This document shows positions 1 to 7,205 of a DNA stretch of 12,896 bases, one piece after another. Under the pieces are notes generated by a model that saw nothing but the letters and a program-made list of their open reading frames with translations, did not search any database and had not been told where the DNA came from. The position numbers were made by a program, and so were the translations under genes. The DNA comes from Alphaproteobacteria bacterium (GTDB lineage: Bacteria > Pseudomonadota > Alphaproteobacteria > Rhizobiales > Xanthobacteraceae), in the NCBI GenBank assembly GCA_005884465.1, contig VAZH01000071.1, forward strand, positions 1 through 12,896, given 5' to 3'. Numbering within the stretch: the stretch's first letter is position 1; every line of letters begins with the position of its first letter.

Positions 1-1998
1 GCCGTCGTCTACTACGCCGGTCACGGTCTTGAAATCGGCGGAACCAATTATCTCATTCCGGTCGATGCGAGGCTGGCGAGCGATCGCGACGCCGATGATG
101 AAGCCATTCCGCTGGAGCGGCTGGTATCGTCGGCGGACGGCGCCAAGCGGTTGCGTCTTATCATTCTCGATGCCTGCCGCGACAATCCCTTCATCAGCAT
201 CATGCGCCGGGAACGCAAGGTCGCGAGCCGCGCGGTGGTCGCCGGTCTGGGGAAGGTTGAGCCTACCAGCACCGATACACTGATCGCCTATGCCGCCAAG
301 GCCGGTTCAACGGCGGACGACGGCGATGGCGATCACAGTCCCTTCACTACCTCGCTGCTGAAGAACCTGACGGTCCCCGGCCTCGACGTGCGCTTGGCGT
401 TCGGACGGGTCAGGGACGAGGTGTTGAAGACGACCGGCAACCGGCAAGAACCGTTCGTCTACGGCTCGCTGGGAGGCGGCAACATCTCCTTAGTGCCGCC
501 GCCACCGGTACCGCGCGAAACGCCTGTGAGCGACATCAAGACCGATTACGAGCTCGTCGAAAAAGTCGGAACGGCCCGAGCCTGGCAAGTATTTTTAGCC
601 ACGCACCCGAATGGCTTTTACGCCGACCTGGCGCGCGCGCAGATCGAAAGACTAAGCACTCAGCAGCCTCGGCTCGCCTCTCTCGAGCCCGCGACACCTC
701 CGCCCAGTCGCGAATCCTCCTCGAAGGAGGCGCTGGAGTGGGAAAAGGTCAAGAACAGCACCGATCTGTCGGAGCTGCAGAAATTCATCAAGCGTTTCCC
801 GGATGCGCCACTGTCAATTAGCGCCCAACAGCGCATCGATGTCTTGAAGAAAGCTGCCCAGGAGCGCGAGGACAAGGCTCGCGCCGAGCGCGAGGCAGCG
901 CGGAAAGCCGCCGAAGAGGCAGCCCAGCAGGCCGAGCAAAGGAAAGCCGAACTGGCGGCTGCAAAAAAGCGCGAGGAAGATGAGCGCCGCGCCAGGGAGG
1001 CCGAAGCCGAGCAGAAGGCCAGGGCTGCCGCGGCCGACCTCGCCGCGGCAAAGAAGCGCGAAGAAGATGAACGCCGTGCCAGGGCCGCGGAGGCCGAGCA
1101 GCAGGCCAAGGCCGCGGAAGCCGAACGCAAGGCCGCGGAAGCGCGACAAAAAGCCGACGAGGCGGCGAGAAACAAGGCGGCCGCGGAAGCTGCCGCGCTC
1201 CGTGCGGCCAGCGAAAAGCAGGCAAGACAGGCCGAGGCAGAGCGTAAGAAAGCCGAGTTGGCTTCGGCGCAGGAAGCCGCCTGCAGGAAGGAACAAGGCA
1301 AATTCGAGGAGCTGGTCGCGAAGGGCAGCGAAGGTTCGGGCATTGACGACCTGAAGTCTTTTTCCAGGACCGTCACCTGCGATCGATTGGGACCTCAGGT
1401 TGTCGCCGCCCTCGACAAATTCACTGCCGAAGCGGCGAAGCGGGCGGCTACTCTCCCCAATTCGCCCGAGCTGATCCGCTCCGCCCAGACCCAGCTCGCT
1501 CGCCTCGGCTGCCTCGCGGGCAAGATAGATGGCAGCTTGAGCACGACAAAGAGCGCACTTGGACGTTACATGTCGGTCCAGGGCAAATCGTCTAGCGGCC
1601 AGGACGTGACCGAGGCTCTTGTCGCCGATCTGAGCAAGCAGACCGCCCGCGCCTGCCCGCTCGAATGCAAGACAGGCGAGACGGCAAAAGGAGAGACCTG
1701 CGTCGCCAGCGAGAAACCGGCGGCACCCGCGACCGCCTCGCGCCGCAACAACGACGACGAGGACGCCGCGCGGGCGCGCCGCAAACAATCGAACCGCAAG
1801 AACGACGACGAGGACGATGCGCGAGCGCGCCGCAAACAATCGAACCGCCAGGCGGAGCGAGAAGAGCCACGGCGGGCACGGCCCGAAGCACCCCGCGCCC
1901 GCCAGCAGGTTTTTGCCCGGCCCAGCATCGTAAGCGGCGGTGGTGGCGGAGGCAGCGGAGGCGGAGGCAGTCACACCATGATCGGCGTGGGCTTCTGA
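1..1998 (+). CDS. Caspase-like (peptidase C14) protein with coiled coil and peptidoglycan-binding-like domain, 5' truncated
   Basis: The reading frame is open from base 1, so the start lies upstream; 665 residues are visible. The fragment opens inside a caspase-like domain, with the catalytic His in YYAGHG (H8) and the catalytic Cys in LDACRDNPF (C59). Small-subunit-like sequence follows to about residue 165. Two related helical repeats come next (about 181-220 and 241-280), each with a Trp, then F and P ('FLATHPNGFYADLA', 'FIKRFPDAPLSISA'). A long Ala/Lys/Glu/Arg coiled coil spans about 280-430. Residues 490-566 resemble a peptidoglycan-binding-type fold (AQTQLARLGCLAGKIDGSL) followed by a Cys pair region. 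The tail has a charged 17-residue tandem repeat and a Gly-rich stretch ending MIGVGF. The N-terminus is missing, so a signal peptide cannot be judged. Family membership is clear from both catalytic motifs. Substrate is unknown; an envelope location is inferred from the PG-binding-like domain and the neighbours. Confidence 0.9.
   Translation, partial: AVVYYAGHGLEIGGTNYLIPVDARLASDRDADDEAIPLERLVSSADGAKRLRLIILDACRDNPFISIMRRERKVASRAVVAGLGKVEPTSTDTLIAYAAKAGSTADDGDGDHSPFTTSLLKNLTVPGLDVRLAFGRVRDEVLKTTGNRQEPFVYGSLGGGNISLVPPPPVPRETPVSDIKTDYELVEKVGTARAWQVFLATHPNGFYADLARAQIERLSTQQPRLASLEPATPPPSRESSSKEALEWEKVKNSTDLSELQKFIKRFPDAPLSISAQQRIDVLKKAAQEREDKARAEREAARKAAEEAAQQAEQRKAELAAAKKREEDERRAREAEAEQKARAAAADLAAAKKREEDERRARAAEAEQQAKAAEAERKAAEARQKADEAARNKAAAEAAALRAASEKQARQAEAERKKAELASAQEAACRKEQGKFEELVAKGSEGSGIDDLKSFSRTVTCDRLGPQVVAALDKFTAEAAKRAATLPNSPELIRSAQTQLARLGCLAGKIDGSLSTTKSALGRYMSVQGKSSSGQDVTEALVADLSKQTARACPLECKTGETAKGETCVASEKPAAPATASRRNNDDEDAARARRKQSNRKNDDEDDARARRKQSNRQAEREEPRRARPEAPRARQQVFARPSIVSGGGGGGSGGGGSHTMIGVGF
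952..1125 (+). repeat. Two tandem 87-bp units in the coiled coil of the caspase-like gene
   Basis: Bases 952-1038 and 1039-1125 encode two 29-residue units that both begin LAAAKKREEDERRAR and continue with an AEAEQ segment. They differ mostly at third codon positions and in the last few residues. This is an in-frame internal duplication that lengthens the helical rod without changing frame. It marks a likely site of length variation between strains. Confidence 0.85.
1747..1848 (+). repeat. Two tandem 51-bp units encoding a charged 17-residue repeat
   Basis: Bases 1747-1797 and 1798-1848 encode two units, NNDDEDAARARRKQSNR and KNDDEDDARARRKQSNR. Each has an acidic half followed by a basic half. 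The DNA is nearly identical between the copies, including a shared cgccgcaaacaatcgaaccg stretch, so the duplication is recent or kept homogeneous. The repeat lies between the PG-binding-like domain and the Gly-rich C-terminus and is probably a disordered linker. Confidence 0.9.
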
Positions 1999-2097
1999 TC
2001 GACCCGCTGTGCGGATAAACGCAGCAAAAGCGCGCAAATACTACCTGCCGATCGCCGTTTTGTTGATTGCGATTTTCCAAACAACGAGGTTTCCGGG

Positions 2098-2763
2098 ATG
2101 AAAAGCATGTTTGCCGCGGTTGTTGTTTTCGCCGGTCTCACGGGGCTGGCGGCAGCACAGGCACCGGTCGCCGTCGTTGAGGACGTGCAAGGCACAGTTG
2201 CCGGCGTCGAGTTCATGGACTATGTCGCCCCCGGCAAAGTCATCAAGCTCGGGCCGAACGGCGCGGTCGTGCTGGGCTACATGAAATCCTGCTGGCGCGA
2301 GACGATTACGGGAGTAGGGACCGTGATCGTGGGCGCAGAAGAGAGCATGGTCCATCTCGGCCAGGTCAAGGCCAACAAGATATCTTGCGACTCAAGTCAT
2401 TCGCGGCTCATCGATCGCCAGGTCGGCGAAAGCGCGGCGACCGTGGTCCGCGGCATGGACGGAAAGGCCTCGACGTCGCCGCAGTTTACGCTCTACGGCC
2501 TTTCGCCGGTTGTCGAGACGACGGGCCGCGGAAAGCTGGTCGTTGAAAGGCTCGATGTAAAGGGCGAACGGTACGATGTGGACCTCACCCCTGCTTCTGT
2601 CGTGCGGGGTAAGTTCTACGACTTTGCCAAGACCCGCACGACGTTGAGGCCGGGTGGTGTGTATGCCGCAAGCCTTGGCTCGAAGAGGGCTGTTTTCCTG
2701 ATCGATCGCCAAGCCGAGCCCGGCTTGAGCCCGATCATCGGCCGCCTGGTGCGGATGGAATAG
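2098..2763 (+). CDS. Exported protein, possibly FecR-like
   Basis: This 221-residue protein has a clear signal peptide (hydrophobic 4-18, cleavage near AAAQA, residue 22). The mature part begins with a beta-rich stretch (VEDVQGTVAG..., then VAPGKVIKLGPNGAVVLGY at 43-61). Its 'G-V-x...G-x-x-I...G-A-V-V-L' pattern resembles a FecR-type domain. Two Cys (C65, C97) could form a periplasmic disulfide. The C-terminal half is also beta-rich and unrecognised. A GAGG ribosome binding site at 2086-2089 sits 8 bases before the ATG. The stop lies 30 bases before the cyclase start, which suggests co-transcription. FecR-like domains are known beside CHASE2-cyclase genes, and this neighbour supports the tentative assignment. 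Periplasmic location is well supported; the FecR label is inference. Confidence 0.85.
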   Translation: MKSMFAAVVVFAGLTGLAAAQAPVAVVEDVQGTVAGVEFMDYVAPGKVIKLGPNGAVVLGYMKSCWRETITGVGTVIVGAEESMVHLGQVKANKISCDSSHSRLIDRQVGESAATVVRGMDGKASTSPQFTLYGLSPVVETTGRGKLVVERLDVKGERYDVDLTPASVVRGKFYDFAKTRTTLRPGGVYAASLGSKRAVFLIDRQAEPGLSPIIGRLVRME

Positions 2764-2793
2764 GCGAACGAGTTCGATCACCCAGACCCCGCC

Positions 2794-4944
2794 ATGGGCC
2801 GCGGCATCAGACGAGATGCAGTCGCGATCATCCTCGTTGCCATAGCGTCGGGCCTTGTTTCGGCCTTTCCCCCGTTCAGCCTCGCCCACGGCTGGTCGAT
2901 CGACGCTCTCACCGCCCTGCGTTGGGAGTTTTTCGGCGCGCGCCGTGATCCGGCGTCCACGCCGGTCGCCGTCATCGCGATCGACGAGGAGACCTACGAA
3001 ACTCCGCCCTTCAAGGGGTCGCCGACCCTGACCTGGACCACGGAAATTGGTCGGGTTCTGAATGCCGTCATCGACGGCGGAGCCAAGGTCGTGGGCTTCG
3101 ACATCGTATTTCCGACCTCGATTGAACAATCCGAGATTCCTTTTGGCGACGATTTGCTGGGAGCGCGAATGCGTGGCTTCGACCGGGCCTTCCTTCGATC
3201 TCTTGCAACGGGATCTTCTGCCGGCAAGGTGGTGCTGGGTGAAACTCTGCGCGGCGATCGGCCTTCACCCGGACAACGGATCGCGGTAGGTCAGCAGAAG
3301 AATATCCGGGCGCTCAACATATATTCTGACCCCGACGAAGTGATGCGGAGAATACCGCTGACGTTCCCGGCTGACGGAAAGCAAGTGCCCTCGATGGCGC
3401 TCGAACTGGCGTCGCGCGCACTTAACACCGAACCGGTGCTGGCCAAAGATGGAAGCGTGACGCTTGCCGGCTACCTCATTCCGAGTGCGGTGCCAAACAC
3501 ACTGACTCTCAATTTCGAGGGTGGCGCCAACGATGTTCAGACGTTTTCGTTCGCCGATCTGCACGGCTGCGTTGAACGCAACAACACGGATTTCTTCCAT
3601 CGCGAATTCGCCGGCAAGGTAGTCATCTTCGGTGCACTTCTCGATTCGGAGGATCGAAAAATCACCTCAAAGCGTTTTGCGACCGGGCTTGATGGATCGC
3701 GAGCGCCGCGTTGCGCGCTGCCGCCGGCGCCGCCGACCGCCGGACAATTCAAACGCAGTTCGATCGCCGGGGTTTATATTCACGCGACCGCAGTCCACAA
3801 TCTGATGGCCCGCGACGCAATCGTCGAACCCGGCGCTCTGCCGGCGACAATCATCGCAATCGTTTTTGCCGCGCTGGCCGCGCTCGCGGCACGCGTGCTG
3901 GCGCCGGGCGCCGCCGCGCTGGTTTATTTCGGCATGGTTGCGGCCTGGACATGCTTTGCGACTCTTGCATTTACCCGGTCGCTGGCGTTGCCGCTAAGCG
4001 AGCCGTTTCTTGCCGGCCTGGCTGCAATGGCTGCGATTGTCGCATACCGCCTCGTCGTTGCCGACAAGGGCGAACGATTGCTGCGCAAGAGCTTCGCGCT
4101 TTATCTGGCGCCGCAGGTGATCGATAAGATGCTGTCGTCCAACAAACTGCCGGAACTGGGCGGCGAAACACGCGACGTCACCGTGTTTTTTTCGGACCTG
4201 GCCGGTTTTTCGTCGATCTCTGAAAAAATGACACCGGCGGAACTGGTGAGGTTCATGAACGAGTATCTTTCTGCCATGACCGACATCATCGAAAGCAAGG
4301 GCGGCTATATCGATAAATATATCGGCGACTCGATTGTGGCGGTGTTCGGTGCGCCGGCCGACGATAGCGACCATGCAAGCAATGCGGCGCGGGCTGCGCT
4401 GGGTTGCCGTGCGCGTCTTGACGAACTCAATCAAGGCTCCGCCGCTTTCAGGGGCTACAAAGTGGCACATCGTATGGGACTCAATTCCGGCGAAGCGCTG
4501 GTCGGCAACATCGGCTCGCGGCGGCGGTTCAACTATTCCGTGATGAGCGACGCGGTGAACGTCGCGTCGCGGCTTGAGGGCGCCAACAAGTACTACGGCA
4601 CCACGATCGCCGCATCGGAAATGACGGTCGCGCTGACGGGATCGGCATTCACATGGCGCGAACTCGATGCAATCCGGGTGCAGGGACGCTCTGGCCCGGT
4701 GAAGATCTACGAATTGCTTGCGGTGGCCGGGCAGGAGACACCGCAGCAGGTTGCGTCTGCGGCTGTCTATGCCGAAGGTCTCGCGCATTGGCGGCGCCGC
4801 GAATTCGATGCCGCAGCAAAATGCTTCGCGCGTGTCGCCGACGTCGACAAGCCGTCCGCGTTGTTTCTCGGCCGGGCTAACGCATTTGTGAGCCATCCGC
4901 CGGGTCCGGATTGGAATCCGGTCACTAGATTGGAGGGGAAGTAG
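2794..4944 (+). CDS. CHASE2-domain class III adenylate/guanylate cyclase
   Basis: This is a 716-residue membrane sensor cyclase. An N-terminal anchor (about 9-28) is followed by a periplasmic CHASE2-like sensor domain (about 37-330, starting near WSIDALTALRWEFFGARR). Three transmembrane helices follow (about 350-370, 376-393, 398-421), then a cytosolic class III cyclase domain (about 455-600). Visible catalytic features are the metal-binding D468 (FFSDLAGFS) and D512 (DKYIGDSIVAVFG), adenine-type K508, and transition-state N589 and R593 (DAVNVASRLE). S582 occupies the second base-specifying position, where Thr or Asp is usual in adenylate cyclases. Together with K508 it makes cAMP the likelier product. 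S585 replaces the usual Gly of the Y-T/S-V-M/I-G-D motif. A TPR-like helical tail (about 650-690) closes the protein. The ATG is the first start after an in-frame stop at 2761-2763. No strong ribosome binding site is visible, consistent with coupling to the upstream gene. Confidence 0.95.
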   Translation: MGRGIRRDAVAIILVAIASGLVSAFPPFSLAHGWSIDALTALRWEFFGARRDPASTPVAVIAIDEETYETPPFKGSPTLTWTTEIGRVLNAVIDGGAKVVGFDIVFPTSIEQSEIPFGDDLLGARMRGFDRAFLRSLATGSSAGKVVLGETLRGDRPSPGQRIAVGQQKNIRALNIYSDPDEVMRRIPLTFPADGKQVPSMALELASRALNTEPVLAKDGSVTLAGYLIPSAVPNTLTLNFEGGANDVQTFSFADLHGCVERNNTDFFHREFAGKVVIFGALLDSEDRKITSKRFATGLDGSRAPRCALPPAPPTAGQFKRSSIAGVYIHATAVHNLMARDAIVEPGALPATIIAIVFAALAALAARVLAPGAAALVYFGMVAAWTCFATLAFTRSLALPLSEPFLAGLAAMAAIVAYRLVVADKGERLLRKSFALYLAPQVIDKMLSSNKLPELGGETRDVTVFFSDLAGFSSISEKMTPAELVRFMNEYLSAMTDIIESKGGYIDKYIGDSIVAVFGAPADDSDHASNAARAALGCRARLDELNQGSAAFRGYKVAHRMGLNSGEALVGNIGSRRRFNYSVMSDAVNVASRLEGANKYYGTTIAASEMTVALTGSAFTWRELDAIRVQGRSGPVKIYELLAVAGQETPQQVASAAVYAEGLAHWRRREFDAAAKCFARVADVDKPSALFLGRANAFVSHPPGPDWNPVTRLEGK

Positions 4945-4955
4945 GAGACTGCGCT

Positions 4956-4994
4956 GGCACCGGCAGCCACGCCATGATCGGCGTTGGCTTTTAG
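4956..4994 (+). pseudogene. Orphan C-terminal scrap resembling the end of the caspase-like protein
   Basis: Read in a frame different from the cyclase, these bases encode GTGSHAMIGVGF and a stop. The caspase-like gene ends GGGSHTMIGVGF and a stop. Of twelve sense codons, seven are identical, three differ synonymously (agt/agc, gtg/gtt, ttc/ttt) and two change the residue. The frame is closed upstream by TAG at 4926-4928, so there is no complete gene here. The simplest reading is the last few codons of a deleted paralogue, left just downstream of the cyclase. The match is short, so chance or another family sharing the same C-terminus remains possible. Confidence 0.4.
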
Positions 4995-5067
4995 CCGCCA
5001 AATTGCTAACTTGCGCAGACAAACCTGGGCGTAATTCAAGTTTATCCGAATCGAGAGGCGCAGTCCG

Positions 5068-5382
5068 ATGGCCAGTAACCCCCGCTTGATGTTGCAGTTT
5101 GCCGCAGCCACAGGAATCGCTGCCATGCTGTGGGTTGCAGCGCCGGCCATGGCGGCGGAGGGCGCTGCCAACAGCAATGCACCCGCGATCAGTACGAAGA
5201 CCGCGCCCTCCGTTAGCGAGCGCCATGCTTCTCTCAAACGCCATGCTCCGCGGCGAGCCCGGCTCGCGGCGTCCCACTATCGCCGTGGCTATGAACGCAT
5301 GAGTCCCGTCCGCAGCAACCTGGATTGCTCCAGTGTCTGGTGCGGGCGACAATTCGTTTTGATGATCGGCATCGGTTATTGA
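5068..5382 (+). CDS. Small exported protein with C-terminal CSSVWCGRQFVLMIGIGY
   Basis: This 104-residue protein has a signal peptide (hydrophobic 8-27, cleavage near AMAAE, residue 30). A low-complexity basic region follows (RHAPRRARLAASHYRRGY), then a compact C-terminus holding two Cys (C87, C92) five residues apart. It ends in MIGIGY. The C-terminus looks like the conserved part and resembles small Bradyrhizobium exported proteins known to me only as hypothetical. A GAGAGG ribosome binding site at 5053-5058 lies 9 bases before the ATG. It follows the cyclase by 123 bases on the same strand, with the MIGVGF scrap in the gap. Its ending is very similar to that of the caspase-like protein. 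Function unknown. Confidence 0.75.
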   Translation: MASNPRLMLQFAAATGIAAMLWVAAPAMAAEGAANSNAPAISTKTAPSVSERHASLKRHAPRRARLAASHYRRGYERMSPVRSNLDCSSVWCGRQFVLMIGIGY

Positions 5383-5542
5383 AGGCGGCTATCTGAAGCT
5401 GTCGCTGCCGATATTGCCACGGTGGCTGGCCTACGAAGGAACCGGCATGCGCCTCGCGTCTTAGCGCCGATACAGCGTTTGTACCATCAATCCGCCACCG
5501 CCGGCCGCTAAAGCGATATCCACGTCATCGAGGATTATTGCC
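5383..5542. other. Intergenic region with short open scraps on both strands
   Basis: No complete gene is visible. On + a short frame reads ...YLKLSLPILPRWLAYEGTG... and ends at TAG 5461-5463. On - the frame entering from the carboxypeptidase 5' end reads ...DVDIALAAGGGGLMVQTLYRR and ends at 5461. Neither has a credible start with a ribosome binding site. They may be chance or gene remnants. The promoter of the downstream carboxypeptidase should lie here, but no clear -35/-10 pair was found. Confidence 0.4.
5530..5534 (+). promoter_or_regulatory. Ribosome binding site supporting a GTG start for the carboxypeptidase
   Basis: GAGGA ends 8 bases before GTG 5543. The alternative ATG at 5564 has no Shine-Dalgarno match in the 15 bases upstream. 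This favours the GTG, although the shorter form gives a more ordinary signal peptide n-region. Confidence 0.5.
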
Positions 5543-7141
5543 GTGGCTCTCTTATTGCCGACAATGCCAGGCTGTCGCCGCTTCAGGCGAAGACCGGCCT
5601 CTTTCGTCTTCGCGTTTCTCGCGCTCTCCATCATGGCCATCGCGCGCGCCGAAGATGCGCCGCAGCCGCCCCAGGACAAGCCCGCCGCGACGCCCTCGGC
5701 ACAAAAATCCGGAGCAACGGGCGAACATGGCGGCGCCACCCCGAATTCGCCGGCCGCCCCCGAGCAGTACCGGCTGCCGCCGGATTCCACCACCAAACAA
5801 ACGCTGGCGCTTCCCGGCCGCACGCTCGCCTTCACGGCCACCGCAGGGTCGATCCGCCTGTTCAACGACAAGCGGGAGCCGCAAGCCGACATCGTCTATA
5901 CCGCCTACCAACTGGATGGCGCCGAGCCGACCACCCGCCCCGTGACTTTCTTTTTCAACGGCGGGCCGGGCGCAGCCTCGGCCTATTTGCAACTCGGTAA
6001 TGCCGGACCTTGGCGGCTGACAATCAACGCAGATGCGCCGATTTCCTCCGCATCGCCCGACCTCCAAGCCAATGCGGAGACCTGGCTCGACTTTACCGAT
6101 CTCGTCTTCATCGATCCGGTCGGCACCGGCTATAGCCGCTTCGTCGCCACCGGCGAGGAGGTGCGCAAGCGCTTCTTTTCGATCGACGGCGACGTCAACT
6201 CGATCGCAACGACGATCCGCCGCTGGCTGGAAAAGTACGATCGGTTGCTGTCACCCAAATTTGTCGTCGGCGAAAGCTATGGCGGCATCCGCGGCCCGAA
6301 GATCGTTCGCGAATTGCAAACCCAGCAGGGCGTCGGGGTGAAGGGTCTCATTCTCGTCTCGCCGATACTCGACTTCCGCGAATTTTCGGGCTCCAGCATG
6401 CTGCAATATGTGTGGAGCCTTCCAACCATGGCGGCGGTAGCGCGCGAGGCGAAAGGCTCCATTACCCGGGCCGACGTCGCCGACGTCGAAAGCTATGCGC
6501 GGAGCGATTTCCTAGGCGACCTCATCAAGGGGCAAGCCGATGCCGAGGCCACCACACGCCTTGCCGACAGGGTGGCGCAATTGACGGGGATCGATCCGGC
6601 CGTCAGCCGCAGGCTGGCCGGGCGCTTCGACGTCTCCGAGTTTCGCCGCGAACTGGACCGGCGCAACGGCAAGGTGAGGGGACGTTACGATGCGTCGGTC
6701 TCAGGCTTCGATCCCTATCCGGACTCGAGTTCGCATCATTTCGACGATCCGTCCGGCGAACCCTTGATCGCACCATTGACCAGCGCCGCGGTCGACCTCA
6801 CCAAGCGCAAGCTCAATTGGAAACCGGACGGACCCTACGAGCTGCTCAGTCGCGCGGTCGAAAGGTCCTGGGATTTCGGCCGCGGCCTAAATCCGCCCCA
6901 GTCGATCACCCAACTGCGAGAGATCCTCGCCTCCGACCCAAAACTGAAGCTGCTCGTAGGCCATGGGCTGTTCGATCTTGCCACGCCGTATTTCGGCACC
7001 AAAATCCTGCTCGACCAATTGCCGGCCCACGCTTTGCCCGAGCGCGTGAAGCTCGTGGTGTATCCGGGCGGGCACATGTTCTATTTTCGCGACGCTTCGC
7101 GCCAGGCTTTTCGGGCCGAGGCCGAGGCGCTGATGAAGTGA
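5543..7141 (+). CDS. Exported serine carboxypeptidase, peptidase family S10
   Basis: This 532-residue protein has the S10 alpha/beta-hydrolase layout. The oxyanion-hole motif NGGPG is at 139-143, the nucleophile S245 is in GESYGG, the acid D478 is in HGLFDLATPYFGT, and H511 is in YPGGHMFYFR. The family removes C-terminal residues from peptides, often at acidic pH. A basic n-region (RRFRRR) and hydrophobic core (19-34) ending ARA-ED form a signal peptide. A Pro/Ala/Gln-rich linker of about 45 residues precedes the catalytic domain, so the enzyme is periplasmic or secreted. The GTG start is chosen for its GAGGA site; ATG 5564 is the alternative and would shorten the protein by 7 residues. All catalytic residues are present, so the enzyme should be active. 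It converges with the TPR gene downstream. Confidence 0.93.
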   Translation: MALLLPTMPGCRRFRRRPASFVFAFLALSIMAIARAEDAPQPPQDKPAATPSAQKSGATGEHGGATPNSPAAPEQYRLPPDSTTKQTLALPGRTLAFTATAGSIRLFNDKREPQADIVYTAYQLDGAEPTTRPVTFFFNGGPGAASAYLQLGNAGPWRLTINADAPISSASPDLQANAETWLDFTDLVFIDPVGTGYSRFVATGEEVRKRFFSIDGDVNSIATTIRRWLEKYDRLLSPKFVVGESYGGIRGPKIVRELQTQQGVGVKGLILVSPILDFREFSGSSMLQYVWSLPTMAAVAREAKGSITRADVADVESYARSDFLGDLIKGQADAEATTRLADRVAQLTGIDPAVSRRLAGRFDVSEFRRELDRRNGKVRGRYDASVSGFDPYPDSSSHHFDDPSGEPLIAPLTSAAVDLTKRKLNWKPDGPYELLSRAVERSWDFGRGLNPPQSITQLREILASDPKLKLLVGHGLFDLATPYFGTKILLDQLPAHALPERVKLVVYPGGHMFYFRDASRQAFRAEAEALMK

Positions 7142-7151
7142 GAGCCAGGTC

Positions 7152-7190
7152 AAAACAAAGCCGACGCAAACCTCAAGGTTTGCGCCGGCT
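7152..7190 (-). terminator. Hairpin terminator between convergent genes
   Basis: The arms AGCCGACGCAAACC (7159-7172) and GGTTTGCGCCGGCT (7177-7190) pair with one mismatch around a four-base TCAA loop. On the minus strand the stem is followed by TTTGTTTTG, a good U tract, so it terminates the TPR gene. It may also slow + strand transcription from the carboxypeptidase gene, which stops at 7141. Confidence 0.85.
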
Positions 7191-7205
7191 AACTTGCCAG
7201 TGAAC

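Noticed and set aside
952-1125. CRISPR-like or intergenic tandem repeat
   Set aside because: The units are adjacent without spacers, are in frame, and encode coiled coil.
814-2037. 407-codon minus-strand frame opposite the caspase-like gene
   Set aside because: It is a shadow of the GC-rich coiled-coil codons. It is Leu/Arg/Gly-rich with no motif, while the opposite strand has caspase catalytic motifs.
3994-5352. 452-codon minus-strand frame opposite the cyclase
   Set aside because: It covers the cyclase catalytic domain and a second gene on the other strand, and is His/Arg-rich without a recognisable fold.
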